Assembly (NCBI GenBank): GCA_030427885.1
Contig: JAUICM010000005.1
Coordinates: forward strand, 124,001-188,000
Length of the DNA: 64,000 nucleotides
Reading direction: 5' to 3'
Origin: Rhodothermia bacterium
GTDB taxonomy: Bacteria > Bacteroidota > Rhodothermia > Balneolales > Balneolaceae
Positions within the stretch are counted from its first letter, which is position 1, and each line of letters starts with the position of its first letter. Below the pieces are notes generated by a model. The model worked only from the letters and a program-made list of their open reading frames with translations, had not been told where the DNA came from and did not search any database. Positions 48,466 to 57,091 of this stretch are shown piece by piece. The position numbers and the translations under genes are program-made.

Positions 48466-50546
48466 TAATTCAGTATTAGGGTTTCGATTTCATAATGAAG
48501 ACCATCGATCTCGATGAATTTTGAGGACTCGGTCACGCTGTTTGCTCCGCCATCATAATCGAGTACAAAACCGTATCCGGAACCAGCCTCAGCTCCTTTA
48601 GTAAATCCTTCCAGGAGCTGACCATCGTCCGCGACCACCGTCAAAGGATCTACCGCCTCATAATCTTCCGGATTGTAGTACTTGAGCTTTGTTATTCCGG
48701 TAGGATCTTCAAAGGCCTCTGCAGAAAAGCACTCCACTTCGCCGGTGACCATATTCCACTTGTATTCAAGTGGGATAGCATACAAGGTTTCAGTCTCACT
48801 AAGAGCCAGAGCGATTGTCTTCGTCCAGTCCGGGAGTAAATATTTCCGTGTTTTAAAAAGCGGGTATTCAATCTGATCGCGGTTACACTGGCACATCCTG
48901 TCATAAGGAGCCACTTCAAATATTGATGCTGAATTCCCGGCGTTATCGATGAAATCAGCAATGATCCACTCATCATTAGAGTCATAATATTCATAGCAGA
49001 AGCGCTCACTATATTCATCCGCATCGCCCTGGCCGAATACCAGGGTTACCCGCTGCGGGTTGCGAACACCACGACTATTCACATAGATTGCATCCTGTCG
49101 TTCAAAAGACAGTTTCAGCTCGATACTGAATTCATCCACATACACCTTCACTGGCCGAATCGCCACTGCTGCCGTGCTTTTGATATAGATCTCCACATAG
49201 CCTTGCTTGCCTTCAGGCGGAGTGATGGTCAGGCTGTCCGATACCGTTACAGCGTTCTGGTAGTCGATGGTTTCTTCCGTAAAATTGGTCAGGGTAACAT
49301 CATCGTAATCCTTCCAGGCAGCTGCTGCATAATCCCAAGCTTTGATCGTTCCATCTTCGCCATAAAACCACAGGCGCATGTATTCCACATCGCCGTCTTC
49401 ATTATTGATATCGATGCGGAAACTGAAATCCAGCTGGATACGATCTTCATCATTGATCGCATATTCTGAGCGCTGTTTAACCCAGCCGTCCTTCACCACA
49501 CCGCCTTCCAGTCCGTAAGTAGTCTGGAAGATGGAATCAGCGTTACCGGGATAGATCTGCTGATTCAGGTTATTCGCATAATAGATACCGGAGTGTTCCC
49601 ACCCGGAGCTGATCCAATATGACGAAGTATTGAACGGCTTCACCGAGCTGAAATCAGGATCTACAAACAGATCTCCATTCATTTTAAAGCGAGTGTATAT
49701 CTCTTTGGGGCCGGGCTTGAATCGACCTTTAGGCTTCAGAGTCACTTGATCAGAGGTGAGTGCTGTTCTGAAGGACTGGGTGATCAACGCTGGTTCCACG
49801 ATCGATGCACCAAATCGAATACCAGAGACCGATACCGGAGCCGTCAGCTGACGCTTACGCTCAACAATAACCCAGGTACGTTCCTGCTGTTTGATCTGCA
49901 GGTTGAACTGCTCGCAAAACACCTTTAGCACATCCCAATAAGAAAGCCGTCCACCAGTTTCATCATGTCGGATCATAAAGCTCTTTTTAACCCGGTACCC
50001 GATAGGAAAACGGCTGGCATTGTCGGAGCTTTCCCATTGGCTGAAGAATTCAATATTACCACCAAGACCGAGCCTGGTGAAGCATTCCTCGATAAAGGCA
50101 TCCAGTTCGATGTAGGCATCCTCGCCATTGAAGTATTCATCTTTGAGCAGGCCCATTGCATTCGTGGCCACCAGATCCAGCTGTGGATTGCTCTCAAAGT
50201 ATTCTTTGTCACTCGATGGCAGATACAGGTACAGCTCATATTCCACAGTCTCGTCATCCATCACCTGCAGCTTAAAATCCTTCTTGGCCCGGTTGGTCAT
50301 CCGGGATAACAGATCGTACTTGTCTTTGATACTGAATTGGATCTGTACCGGCATCATGAAATAGAACATATCATTGCCACGGTTGCCGGCCACCAGTAAG
50401 GGGTCACCTTTGATCCCGATCTCTGTCACTTCTTCCGGATCTTCCGCAAAGCGTTCCAGGATCTGGAATGTCCTGGTCTCAGAACTGCCGGCAGAGCTGG
50501 CATTCTTCATAAGGATATCTTCCGATGCGATCAGCGTGTAGCTCAT
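48465..50546 (-). CDS. Phage tail hub/baseplate-type protein
   Basis: A 693-residue protein following the tape measure gene, the usual place for distal tail and hub proteins of siphoviruses. N-terminal segments (TEIGIKGDPLLVAGNRGNDMF, IQFSIKDKYDLLSRMTN) look like distal-tail/hub folds; the middle (SYWDVLKVFCEQFNLQIKQQERTWVIVERK) resembles a tail-associated hub insertion seen in Bacteroidota phages. The C-terminal part (GQGDADEYSERFCYEYYDS) is unassigned. It overlaps the tape measure stop by four bases. No enzymatic motif was seen. Confidence 0.65.
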   Translation of the reverse strand: MSYTLIASEDILMKNASSAGSSETRTFQILERFAEDPEEVTEIGIKGDPLLVAGNRGNDMFYFMMPVQIQFSIKDKYDLLSRMTNRAKKDFKLQVMDDETVEYELYLYLPSSDKEYFESNPQLDLVATNAMGLLKDEYFNGEDAYIELDAFIEECFTRLGLGGNIEFFSQWESSDNASRFPIGYRVKKSFMIRHDETGGRLSYWDVLKVFCEQFNLQIKQQERTWVIVERKRQLTAPVSVSGIRFGASIVEPALITQSFRTALTSDQVTLKPKGRFKPGPKEIYTRFKMNGDLFVDPDFSSVKPFNTSSYWISSGWEHSGIYYANNLNQQIYPGNADSIFQTTYGLEGGVVKDGWVKQRSEYAINDEDRIQLDFSFRIDINNEDGDVEYMRLWFYGEDGTIKAWDYAAAAWKDYDDVTLTNFTEETIDYQNAVTVSDSLTITPPEGKQGYVEIYIKSTAAVAIRPVKVYVDEFSIELKLSFERQDAIYVNSRGVRNPQRVTLVFGQGDADEYSERFCYEYYDSNDEWIIADFIDNAGNSASIFEVAPYDRMCQCNRDQIEYPLFKTRKYLLPDWTKTIALALSETETLYAIPLEYKWNMVTGEVECFSAEAFEDPTGITKLKYYNPEDYEAVDPLTVVADDGQLLEGFTKGAEAGSGYGFVLDYDGGANSVTESSKFIEIDGLHYEIETLILN

Positions 50547-53338
50547 ACCTCGTTCCCCGTTACATCCTGATTGCGCTTATACTCTCTTTCCTTATCGATC
50601 ATTTCACCGATCGAGATAGCAGGCCGACGCGCCTCAACCCGGTCCATAGCAGCAGTCACGGCTTCAGCAATCACAGAGCTGTTGATCCCGGCCGGGGTAA
50701 TAGAAGGAAGGTCGATTTTCAGAGATCCTGATTGGATCATTCCACCTTGCGCCGCAGTAGGCAGGCCTCTGGCTAAGCGGGAAGCAAAGCCCGGATCTTC
50801 ATTTATGCGTTTAATGAGCGGGTAAGCTGCACGTGTGCTGTTCCGGTTGATCACATACTCGCCTTCCTCTGCCTCGATCAGGGTACCGCCCTGACTGTGG
50901 CGCTTACCGAATACCGGCCCGCCCTTCTCATAAGGGTTTGGCTGAGCTAAAATTACACCCGTTTGAAGAGCACCTAAAGAACCCACAACTGCCGCTAACA
51001 AAACATTAGGCAAAGCCTCAATTATACCAAGAGCAGTCTGCATTGCAGCACGAAATACATTTGCAGCTTTATCCAGGTTAAACTGCTTTCTCTTTTCAGC
51101 CTGTATTTTCTTAGCGTATTCTTCTTCAATCTTCTCACGTTTTTTTAACAGCTCTTTCTTCTGGTCCTCACTAAGATTTTCTGCAGCCAGCTCTGCATTT
51201 ACGTTTTCTAAACGCTGTTCCTTTTCACGTTCCAGATCATCGATCCGCCTTTCAATTGCTACACTGAACAAATCCACCATCGTATTGAATCCCTGGCCAA
51301 TGTAATCAAAGTACTCGCGGACCTGCTCCATCTTCTTCGCGTGGTCATCGTCCGTTTTTTGGCTCACTATATCCAGTTGCTCTAACAGCTCATAGAGTTC
51401 TGTCATCGTAGCAGCATGTTTCTCTCGATCAGCATCTGAAGTAGCTGCTATGTAGGCTTTTTCTTCCTCGCTAATACTTTTTTTAATGCCCTGAATAGAT
51501 ACCAGATCAGCCTTTATCTCATCTTGTTTCTTTTTCTCCTTTTCATACTTGGCAGTGATCCCGTCGATCTCTGCCTGCAGTTGCTCCATGCGTTGGTTGT
51601 GGGCATCGCGCTCCGCCTCAGTAGTGGCATTTAGGAACTTCTGCTTTTCATCATTAAGCTCTTTCTGCAGGCCGGCAAGAGTGCGAAGGTCTGCCACTTC
51701 GGTATTTTTCTTCGGATCATCATTTGAATTAGCCTTTTTAAGTGCTTCAATGTAGTGCTCAAATGAAACTGTACCTTCATCATAGGCTTTGCGTAACTCA
51801 GCCACTCGTGCTTCGTTGTTGGCTATCTCAAGGTTTAACTTTTCAAGATCTGGTGTTAACTCTCTTATCGTCGCCAGTGCGGTGGCATCAACACCTACAC
51901 TATTATCATCACTGCTTTTTTGAAGTTCCGCTATCTGATCCTTTATCGCGTCACGATTCTTTTTTCGGCGAAGAGTATCAATTTCAATAGCAGAAATCTG
52001 ATCAAATAAATAATCGTTTGTGCGTTCATAAGCTTCTCTCAGCTCTTCTTCTTTTTCCGCGGTCAGCTCTTTTTCCATTGCAGCCCTTGCGAGCTCTTCT
52101 CGTAGCGATCGCACCGATCGTGCCTGTGCATCGCTGGCACTGGTCTGCAGCAGCAGCTCTTTCCTGAGATCCGAATGGGTATCCAGCCATTGGTTGATCA
52201 CAGAGATACCACCTGCAAACTGCTCAATCAGTCCGGCCACATTGTTGATCAGGCTTACCATCAGGCCGTTGCTCTCCTGGAAAGCAGGGATAAGCGCACC
52301 ATCCATCACTGCCCACAATCGGTCAGTGGCACCTTCAAAGGTATCCATCCGTACTGCAGCCTGTTCATAAGCTACATTTGATCCGGTCACTTTCTCCGCC
52401 ATTGATTCCACGGCATCAGCTTCCCGGATAAGGATAGACGCCGCATTGAATGCTTCCTCACCAAAGATCTGCTTAAGAGCAGCAGCATCATCCAGGATAG
52501 GATTCAGTTGCTTCAGGGTTTTGATCATCCCGTTCGCTTTCAGATCCACATTTTCAATACCATATTTAGCGAGATCTTCGCCTGCGGTTTGCAGCCTGAG
52601 ATACATAGCACGGAGCGCGGTACCGGCACGCTCGCCCACCTGTCCATTGGCGGCCAGTATCTGTATCTGTGCGTTCACAGATTCAATATTGTCATCAGCT
52701 CCTGCAGCAGCAGATCCGGCATTGATCAGGGCAGAAGTAATACCGGGAACTTCAGCAGCTCCGTATTTAGATCCTGCCGCCATTGTGTTTATCACACGCG
52801 CACTTTCATCAGCGGAAAGATTAAACTGGTTTATGGCCATTGTAGTGGCCTGCACAGCTTCTTCCAGTTCAATACCTGCCGCCTTGCTCAGCACCACTGC
52901 TTCTTCAGATACTTTCTGCAGGGTCTGGAACCCTTCCTCAGTTCCGAAGTCGATCTTCTGGGCGAGCTGAGAGGCTACCAGTTTATTGGCCTCGATGATA
53001 TTGGATGCGCTGGTTCCGTAGATCTTGGAGAGCTGAAGAGATCGGGAGCCTAACCGGTCCAGCTGGGTGCCGGTGATGCCGGTGATCGCTTCCAGGCTGG
53101 CAAGCTGAGTCTCAAACTCTTTGCCTTTTTCAATACTCCGGGATACTGCACGCTGAAGCACCAATCCAACACCGCCAGCTGCTGCAATCCGTCCGATGTT
53201 GTCCAGGCTGAGCAGGCTCTTTGAAGTCTTCTGTACCTGATTCTCAAAGGTATCCTGCGCAGCTCCGGCTTTACGCCACCCGGTTACTGCTCCGGTGGAG
53301 TCAACATCAACGTAGTATGTAACAGTGGTTTTAGCCAT
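50543..53338 (-). CDS. Phage tail tape measure protein
   Basis: A 931-residue protein. The N-terminal third matches the TP901-type tape measure core (EFETQLASLEAITGITG, LSKIYGTSASNIIEANK, TTMAINQFNLSADESARV, INAGSAAAGADDNIESV, GQVGERAGTALRAMYLRLQT). The middle is long coiled coil rich in Lys and Glu, and hydrophobic segments lie near residues 765-790 (AALGIIEALPNVLLAAVVGSLG-like). At about 0.15 nm per residue this predicts a tail of about 140 nm. It starts inside the end of the -1 frame of the tail chaperone. Confidence 0.93.
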   Translation of the reverse strand: MAKTTVTYYVDVDSTGAVTGWRKAGAAQDTFENQVQKTSKSLLSLDNIGRIAAAGGVGLVLQRAVSRSIEKGKEFETQLASLEAITGITGTQLDRLGSRSLQLSKIYGTSASNIIEANKLVASQLAQKIDFGTEEGFQTLQKVSEEAVVLSKAAGIELEEAVQATTMAINQFNLSADESARVINTMAAGSKYGAAEVPGITSALINAGSAAAGADDNIESVNAQIQILAANGQVGERAGTALRAMYLRLQTAGEDLAKYGIENVDLKANGMIKTLKQLNPILDDAAALKQIFGEEAFNAASILIREADAVESMAEKVTGSNVAYEQAAVRMDTFEGATDRLWAVMDGALIPAFQESNGLMVSLINNVAGLIEQFAGGISVINQWLDTHSDLRKELLLQTSASDAQARSVRSLREELARAAMEKELTAEKEEELREAYERTNDYLFDQISAIEIDTLRRKKNRDAIKDQIAELQKSSDDNSVGVDATALATIRELTPDLEKLNLEIANNEARVAELRKAYDEGTVSFEHYIEALKKANSNDDPKKNTEVADLRTLAGLQKELNDEKQKFLNATTEAERDAHNQRMEQLQAEIDGITAKYEKEKKKQDEIKADLVSIQGIKKSISEEEKAYIAATSDADREKHAATMTELYELLEQLDIVSQKTDDDHAKKMEQVREYFDYIGQGFNTMVDLFSVAIERRIDDLEREKEQRLENVNAELAAENLSEDQKKELLKKREKIEEEYAKKIQAEKRKQFNLDKAANVFRAAMQTALGIIEALPNVLLAAVVGSLGALQTGVILAQPNPYEKGGPVFGKRHSQGGTLIEAEEGEYVINRNSTRAAYPLIKRINEDPGFASRLARGLPTAAQGGMIQSGSLKIDLPSITPAGINSSVIAEAVTAAMDRVEARRPAISIGEMIDKEREYKRNQDVTGNEV

Positions 53339-54100
53339 ATAGCAATTTACTCAGGTACGCCAGGGCGATCTGAGTGTAGGTTCTTTGGTGCGTCAGTCTT
53401 TCAAGGGTTTCGTCGTTCCCGGCCGAAAGCATCAGGATCAGACGGTTATGAAGATCCAGCTCCTTAGTGGTTTCAGTTCTCCATGTTGCCAATTCATCTT
53501 CATAATCGTCCCAGGCCTGTTGGGCCTCGGTCAGTTCTGAAGTAGTTCGCCCAGGTTGTTCTGGCCGTTTATTGATCTTGCCAAGAATTCGTTCAGCGCT
53601 TTCGATGTCGGATTCCGCTTGCCCGCAAAATCTAAAAAAGCCTGGTTCACCACGTCTTCTTTCAGGTTGTCAAATGCATCCTGATCCAGTATGGTGATCT
53701 TTGGTTCTTTCTCTTTTCCTTCCGGCCAGCTCACGTCCAGGATCTCCTTAAACCCATCAAACAGCACCGGGGCAAGGGCGGCGTGGATGTAGTACTCGGT
53801 ATATACATCTTCTACCTGGTACAGGGGTTTTCGGGTCACTCTGATGGCAGCCACTTTCTTTTCTTCTTCAGTGAGAAAGCGTTCCAGTTTGTTCGTTTTA
53901 GCATCGATCCTCACTTCCAGCCATTTGAAAGGAGTATCGCCGGCCTGCTCGGCCCAGTCGGCCCGGTCGGCTTCTTCGCTCCGGATGCGCTTACTGCACA
54001 CCGCAGCCAGTTGTCGGATATTTCCCTTGCTGGTCACCTTCAGCGGATAGCGCTGTTTAGGGTCATTAGCCAGGGGATAGTACATTTTTTTTTCACTCAT
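53331..54100 (-). CDS. Tail assembly chaperone GT-like fusion made by -1 frameshift
   Basis: Frame 0 runs 54100 to the slippery site at 53639-53633. After slipping on T-TTT-TTA, reading continues in the -1 frame through about 100 codons with no stop (RFCGQAESDIESAERILG, ELTEAQQAWDDYEDEL, ALAYLSKLLYG) to TAA at 53333-53331. The product would be about 255 residues. This -1 segment has no start of its own and ends inside the tape measure ATG, as in lambda G-T. The extension is rich in Glu, Leu and Arg and looks helical. Frameshifting is inferred from sequence and position. Confidence 0.8.
53531..54100 (-). CDS. Tail assembly chaperone, frame-0 product (G-like)
   Basis: A 189-residue protein directly upstream of the tape measure, the G position of siphoviruses. 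It is acidic and mixed alpha/beta (YYPLANDPKQRYPLKVTSKGN, EVRIDAKTNKLERFLTEEEK, VEDVYTEYYIHAALAPVLFDG) and carries no signal peptide or helix. It would be made in excess over the frameshifted form and help load tube subunits around the tape measure. The start is followed by SEKKMYY; a gap of 11 bases separates it from the next upstream gene. Confidence 0.8.
   Translation of the reverse strand: MSEKKMYYPLANDPKQRYPLKVTSKGNIRQLAAVCSKRIRSEEADRADWAEQAGDTPFKWLEVRIDAKTNKLERFLTEEEKKVAAIRVTRKPLYQVEDVYTEYYIHAALAPVLFDGFKEILDVSWPEGKEKEPKITILDQDAFDNLKEDVVNQAFLDFAGKRNPTSKALNEFLARSINGQNNLGELLQN
53633..53639 (-). promoter_or_regulatory. -1 ribosomal slippery heptamer T-TTT-TTA
   Basis: In the coding strand the frame-0 codons are GCT TTT TTA GAT, so the heptamer obeys X-XXY-YYZ with X=Y=T and Z=A, the same as the HIV-1 site. 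It is placed where frame -1 is already open and before the frame-0 stop. No strong downstream hairpin could be named by eye. Confidence 0.8.
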
Positions 54101-54111
54101 AGGTTTGCCCG

Positions 54112-54615
54112 TTATCGGTTGAACCAGCTGGGGTATGAAGTCAGCGGGTTTTTGGTTAAAAATCGTATTGGCATCGATGGAACGAAGCGACCGCTTTTGG
54201 CGGCGCTTAGCAGCTCATTACTGCCAGACTCTGGGATCACTTCGTATTTGGTAGCCACATTCACATCATCGCCGTCCTGCAGGGCAGGGTAGAAATACAC
54301 AGGGGTGGTCTTATGCGCCACCAGGGCATTCAGCAGATCCGCGATCCCGATAGCACTCACAGAAGGGTAATCTGTATCATCGGCGAGAGTGTAGGCGGCA
54401 CCGGCATTCAGTTGCTGAGCCAGATATCCCGCCCGAAAATGAAAGCGGAAATGCAGACTGATCAGATCGGCGTTGTTCTTACGGCTGGCGCTGGTCCATT
54501 CGTCCCATTCCGGAAGATCCTGGATCTTATACTCACCAACCTCGAACAGATACACGTTTCCGTCATACTCGAAGGCGGCAATGGTGATCCGGTCGCTTCC
54601 TGCTATTCCTGGCAT
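54112..54615 (-). CDS. Phage structural protein, unassigned (tail module)
   Basis: A 167-residue protein between the tail tube genes and the chaperone. It is mostly beta (ITIAAFEYDGNVYLFEVGEYKI, ADLISLHFRFHFRAGYLAQQ, TPVYFYPALQDGDDVNVATKYEVIPESG). No catalytic motif, helix or signal was seen. Position and pattern suggest a minor tail component or tail completion protein. I do not recognise the family. Confidence 0.65.
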   Translation of the reverse strand: MPGIAGSDRITIAAFEYDGNVYLFEVGEYKIQDLPEWDEWTSASRKNNADLISLHFRFHFRAGYLAQQLNAGAAYTLADDTDYPSVSAIGIADLLNALVAHKTTPVYFYPALQDGDDVNVATKYEVIPESGSNELLSAAKSGRFVPSMPIRFLTKNPLTSYPSWFNR

Positions 54616-54626
54616 AGTTCATCCTC

Positions 54627-55319
54627 CTAGCCTGCCACGTAGTCTTCCAGGCCATCTGCTCTGAGTGAGGCCTGCGTTGCTCCGTTCAGCGTCCAATCGA
54701 TCCGCCAGGTGTTGGCCGGAAGGGTTAGTGTGACAGATCCGCGCTCATTGTTGAAGCTGTCAGTGGCTGATCCAAGACTACTGCCATCGGTGCCGTCCGT
54801 GCCATAATCAAACGCTTCCAGGGTAAGATCAAAAGCACTTGCTTTGGTGGCGGCCAGCGTTAGGTCGATACCCGCGATCGGTAACACCAGCGAAGTGCCG
54901 GCCTCACCATAGATCAGGTTTTTACGCTGCTTCGGTGAAGCATCGTCTTTTTCCAAAGTGATCTTCAGCGAGTTGTCACCTTCGTTGCGTTTCACTTTGG
55001 TCATCGGAAGCAGCTGCTTTGCGGCAGTGAACACCGTCCAGATCATGGAACGGCTGAAACGGCCTTTCCCGATCGCAACCATTCGCAGAGGCGTGCGGGC
55101 AGCCTTCCAGCTTTCGATCTGTGATTCACCCTCAAAGTCCGGGGATTCCAGCATCATGCTGTTACGCTCCCCGCTTTGATAATCACCAGTGGTATGTTCT
55201 TGGTTGATGGGCTCTATTCCGTAACCTGTCTCACCTACCAACAGGTTTAACTGTACCACGTTGCCGGCGGCATCAAATACAGAGCCGAGATCCCAGTCGT
55301 CTGTGTAATAGATAGACAT
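54627..55319 (-). CDS. Tail tube-like protein, longer paralogue
   Basis: A 230-residue protein sharing two landmarks with the gene immediately upstream: QEHTTGDYQSGE (about residue 39) and KVKRNEGD (about residue 108). The C-terminal part adds an Ig-like or beta-sandwich extension (LVLPIAGIDLTLAATKASAFDLTLEAFDYG). It is likely a tail tube or tube-decoration subunit. The pair arose by duplication and diverged. Eleven bases separate it from the next gene downstream. Confidence 0.65.
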   Translation of the reverse strand: MSIYYTDDWDLGSVFDAAGNVVQLNLLVGETGYGIEPINQEHTTGDYQSGERNSMMLESPDFEGESQIESWKAARTPLRMVAIGKGRFSRSMIWTVFTAAKQLLPMTKVKRNEGDNSLKITLEKDDASPKQRKNLIYGEAGTSLVLPIAGIDLTLAATKASAFDLTLEAFDYGTDGTDGSSLGSATDSFNNERGSVTLTLPANTWRIDWTLNGATQASLRADGLEDYVAG

Positions 55320-55328
55320 AGTTCAGGA

Positions 55329-55742
55329 TTAAGAGGTTAAGGCTGCAATTTTAGTGAAAGCGGTATCGCCGTCTTCATTCCAGGAAATACTCCATTCAGC
55401 GTCGCCTTCATTTCGTTTTGCTTTTGGAACCAGAAGCGCCTTCATGAATACCGGATCAGTGGTTTTCAGGATCACGCCGTCTTTGAATACCAGCGCCACA
55501 TATTTTTTCACGCGGTTAAGCGCCTTTACAGTCGCATAGTCTTCAAAATCATTCAGGTAAATGGTCGGTGCTCCATTCTCGCCAGACTGGTAGTTTCCGG
55601 TCGTATGTTCCTGCTCGATAGATGTGGGCGGTAAGTTCTCCGCACGTGTGATGGTTCCACTGGCTTGTGTCCAGCTGTCAACCGTTCCATCATCACTGTA
55701 GTGAATTTCTTCAACTCCACCGGTTCTGTATTCTGCTGCCAT
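55329..55742 (-). CDS. Tail tube-like protein, shorter paralogue
   Basis: A 137-residue protein containing QEHTTGNYQSGE (about residue 45) and KAKRNEGD (about residue 107), the same landmarks as the longer neighbour. It is compact, beta-rich and lacks the C-terminal extension. Size fits a minimal tail tube subunit. It lies nine bases before the longer paralogue. Which of the two forms the main tube cannot be told from sequence. Confidence 0.65.
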   Translation of the reverse strand: MAAEYRTGGVEEIHYSDDGTVDSWTQASGTITRAENLPPTSIEQEHTTGNYQSGENGAPTIYLNDFEDYATVKALNRVKKYVALVFKDGVILKTTDPVFMKALLVPKAKRNEGDAEWSISWNEDGDTAFTKIAALTS

Positions 55743-55745
55743 GAT

Positions 55746-56018
55746 TTAGTCCTCTGTTTTTTTGTCGTTAATTAGTTCAAATCGTTCCGGGTGTTTCTCG
55801 ATCCACTTCACATGGCGGTAGTCCGGATTCTCGCCTCGCGGGTACTCTACATTCTCACTGGCGTTGAGTACATCGCCGTAAATATCTTCTACCACAACCG
55901 ATCCCACCTTGCTGATGTACCGGTCTGCAGCTTTACCCTGGCCGATCACTTTACGGCCGGATTCTTTGGGCGCAAGCACCCGAAATCGTTGTCCCTGTTT
56001 GATCTTCTTTTTAGCCAT
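55746..56018 (-). CDS. Small basic phage protein, unassigned
   Basis: A 90-residue, Lys-rich protein (MAKKKIKQGQRFRVLAP, then GSVVVEDIYGDVLNA and YRHVKWIEKHPERFELI). No helix or signal. Its stop overlaps nothing, and its start shares a base with the upstream membrane protein's stop. It may be a head-tail joining or tail-associated accessory protein. Not recognised. Confidence 0.6.
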   Translation of the reverse strand: MAKKKIKQGQRFRVLAPKESGRKVIGQGKAADRYISKVGSVVVEDIYGDVLNASENVEYPRGENPDYRHVKWIEKHPERFELINDKKTED

Positions 56019-56461
56019 CAGATACCTCCCAATGCTAACACTATTCTAAGTACAGAAGGCCAGCCAAACAGCACAGCCAGTACTTCATAGGCTCCGAGCA
56101 TGAAGATCCCGAACGAGGTATACACCCGGATGGTCTTTCGTTGTTCAGGGCTAAGCTCTGCTGAGTCATTGATCACGCCGTCATCGAGCAGATCATGGAT
56201 CGCTTCAACCGCTTCAACCGCTTTATCCTGTACAGGGCCTGCAGCCTTTAGCTGGCTGGTCAGCCTATAGATCTTTTCAGCCTTTTCACGGATCGAAGCA
56301 TCTTTTGCATTCGGTACCGGGCTGAGATCCGAAGCACCACGCAGCACAGCTCCGATCACTTCACGGGGTTTTTTCAATGGAAGCAGCTGGTGCAGTTTTT
56401 TGCCCACACTGTTCTTTCCTAAAATGGTTCTCACTATCGGCCAGTCTTTAAAGGGTTTCAT
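56018..56461 (-). CDS. Phage membrane protein, possible lysis-module member
   Basis: A 147-residue protein with a hydrophilic N-terminal two-thirds and two C-terminal helices (TSFGIFMLGAYEVLAVLFGW and PSVLRIVLALGGI). It overlaps the preceding 71-residue membrane gene by 14 bases. The topology could suit a holin-like or spanin-assisting protein; this is a guess from context beside the DUF5675 gene. No family recognised. Confidence 0.55.
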   Translation of the reverse strand: MKPFKDWPIVRTILGKNSVGKKLHQLLPLKKPREVIGAVLRGASDLSPVPNAKDASIREKAEKIYRLTSQLKAAGPVQDKAVEAVEAIHDLLDDGVINDSAELSPEQRKTIRVYTSFGIFMLGAYEVLAVLFGWPSVLRIVLALGGI

Positions 56462-56663
56462 TTTTTGCCTGCTCCCGTTTTAATACTTCTTTTTTGATTT
56501 TATGATCGATGATCCGGTTGGCGATGCCTACGGCAATAAAAATGGTACCAACAATACTGGCGATCGTGGCCAGCACGAACGACACCTTGTCCTGCACATT
56601 CAGCGCCGTCCACCAGCTACCGGCAGAAACGGCGATCGCTATCATATTTTTGATCCAGTCCAT
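56448..56663 (-). CDS. Two-helix small membrane protein (holin-like)
   Basis: A 71-residue protein with two helices (MIAIAVSAGSWWTALNV and VSFVLATIASIVGTIFIAVGIA) and a charged C-terminal tail (DHKIKKEVLKREQAKNE). Small size, two helices and a basic tail are the usual marks of holins, and it follows the DUF5675 gene with a one-base overlap. Assignment is by topology and neighbour only. Confidence 0.6.
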   Translation of the reverse strand: MDWIKNMIAIAVSAGSWWTALNVQDKVSFVLATIASIVGTIFIAVGIANRIIDHKIKKEVLKREQAKNETL

Positions 56664-57091
56664 TAGTTAAAAACCGATTGAAATTTTGAGTCTTTTTGAA
56701 CAACAAAAGGGCAGCCACCTTCAGGAACTAACTTCATTATGGCTTCTAATGCATCACCGCTGGATATCACATCGATCGTTCCGTCTTTATCTATATGGCC
56801 AAACCAAAGACCAGGAATAACACAGCCATCGGTGTGGTCCCATAAGTTTCCTTTATGCATTAAAATATTATCTCGCTCTGGTACCCCTGTTATAGCCAGG
56901 CATTTACCATGGGTTGGTGATATATGGTGCTTGATCCAATATTCACCCTCTGGAATGCAGCTTACGTTTCTGATATTGAAAAAATCAGAGGGCTGTAAAC
57001 TTGCAAAGTTTTGCTCGTTCGGATACACTGTGAGTAATCCTAATACACTTTTTCCGGTATCTCTTAAATAATGATTGACTATCTTACTCAC
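56663..57091 (-). CDS. DUF5675 family protein (phage)
   Basis: A 142-residue DUF5675 protein. Its landmarks are YLRDTGKSVLGLLTVYP at the start, CIPEGEYWIKHHISPTHGKCLAITGVPERDNILMHKGN in the middle, and HTDGCVIPGLWFG (about residue 86), whose His/Gly-Cys recalls L,D-transpeptidase-like sites. Members are frequent in phages of Bacteroidota and are suspected of acting on peptidoglycan. Next to it is a holin-like protein, which supports a lysis role. Enzyme activity is not established. Confidence 0.8.
   Translation of the reverse strand: MSKIVNHYLRDTGKSVLGLLTVYPNEQNFASLQPSDFFNIRNVSCIPEGEYWIKHHISPTHGKCLAITGVPERDNILMHKGNLWDHTDGCVIPGLWFGHIDKDGTIDVISSGDALEAIMKLVPEGGCPFVVQKDSKFQSVFN

Noticed and set aside
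52446-53053. Two long + strand frames opposite the tape measure gene
   Set aside because: The opposite frame has clear tape measure motifs; these are antisense shadows rich in Ser/Ala with no family pattern.
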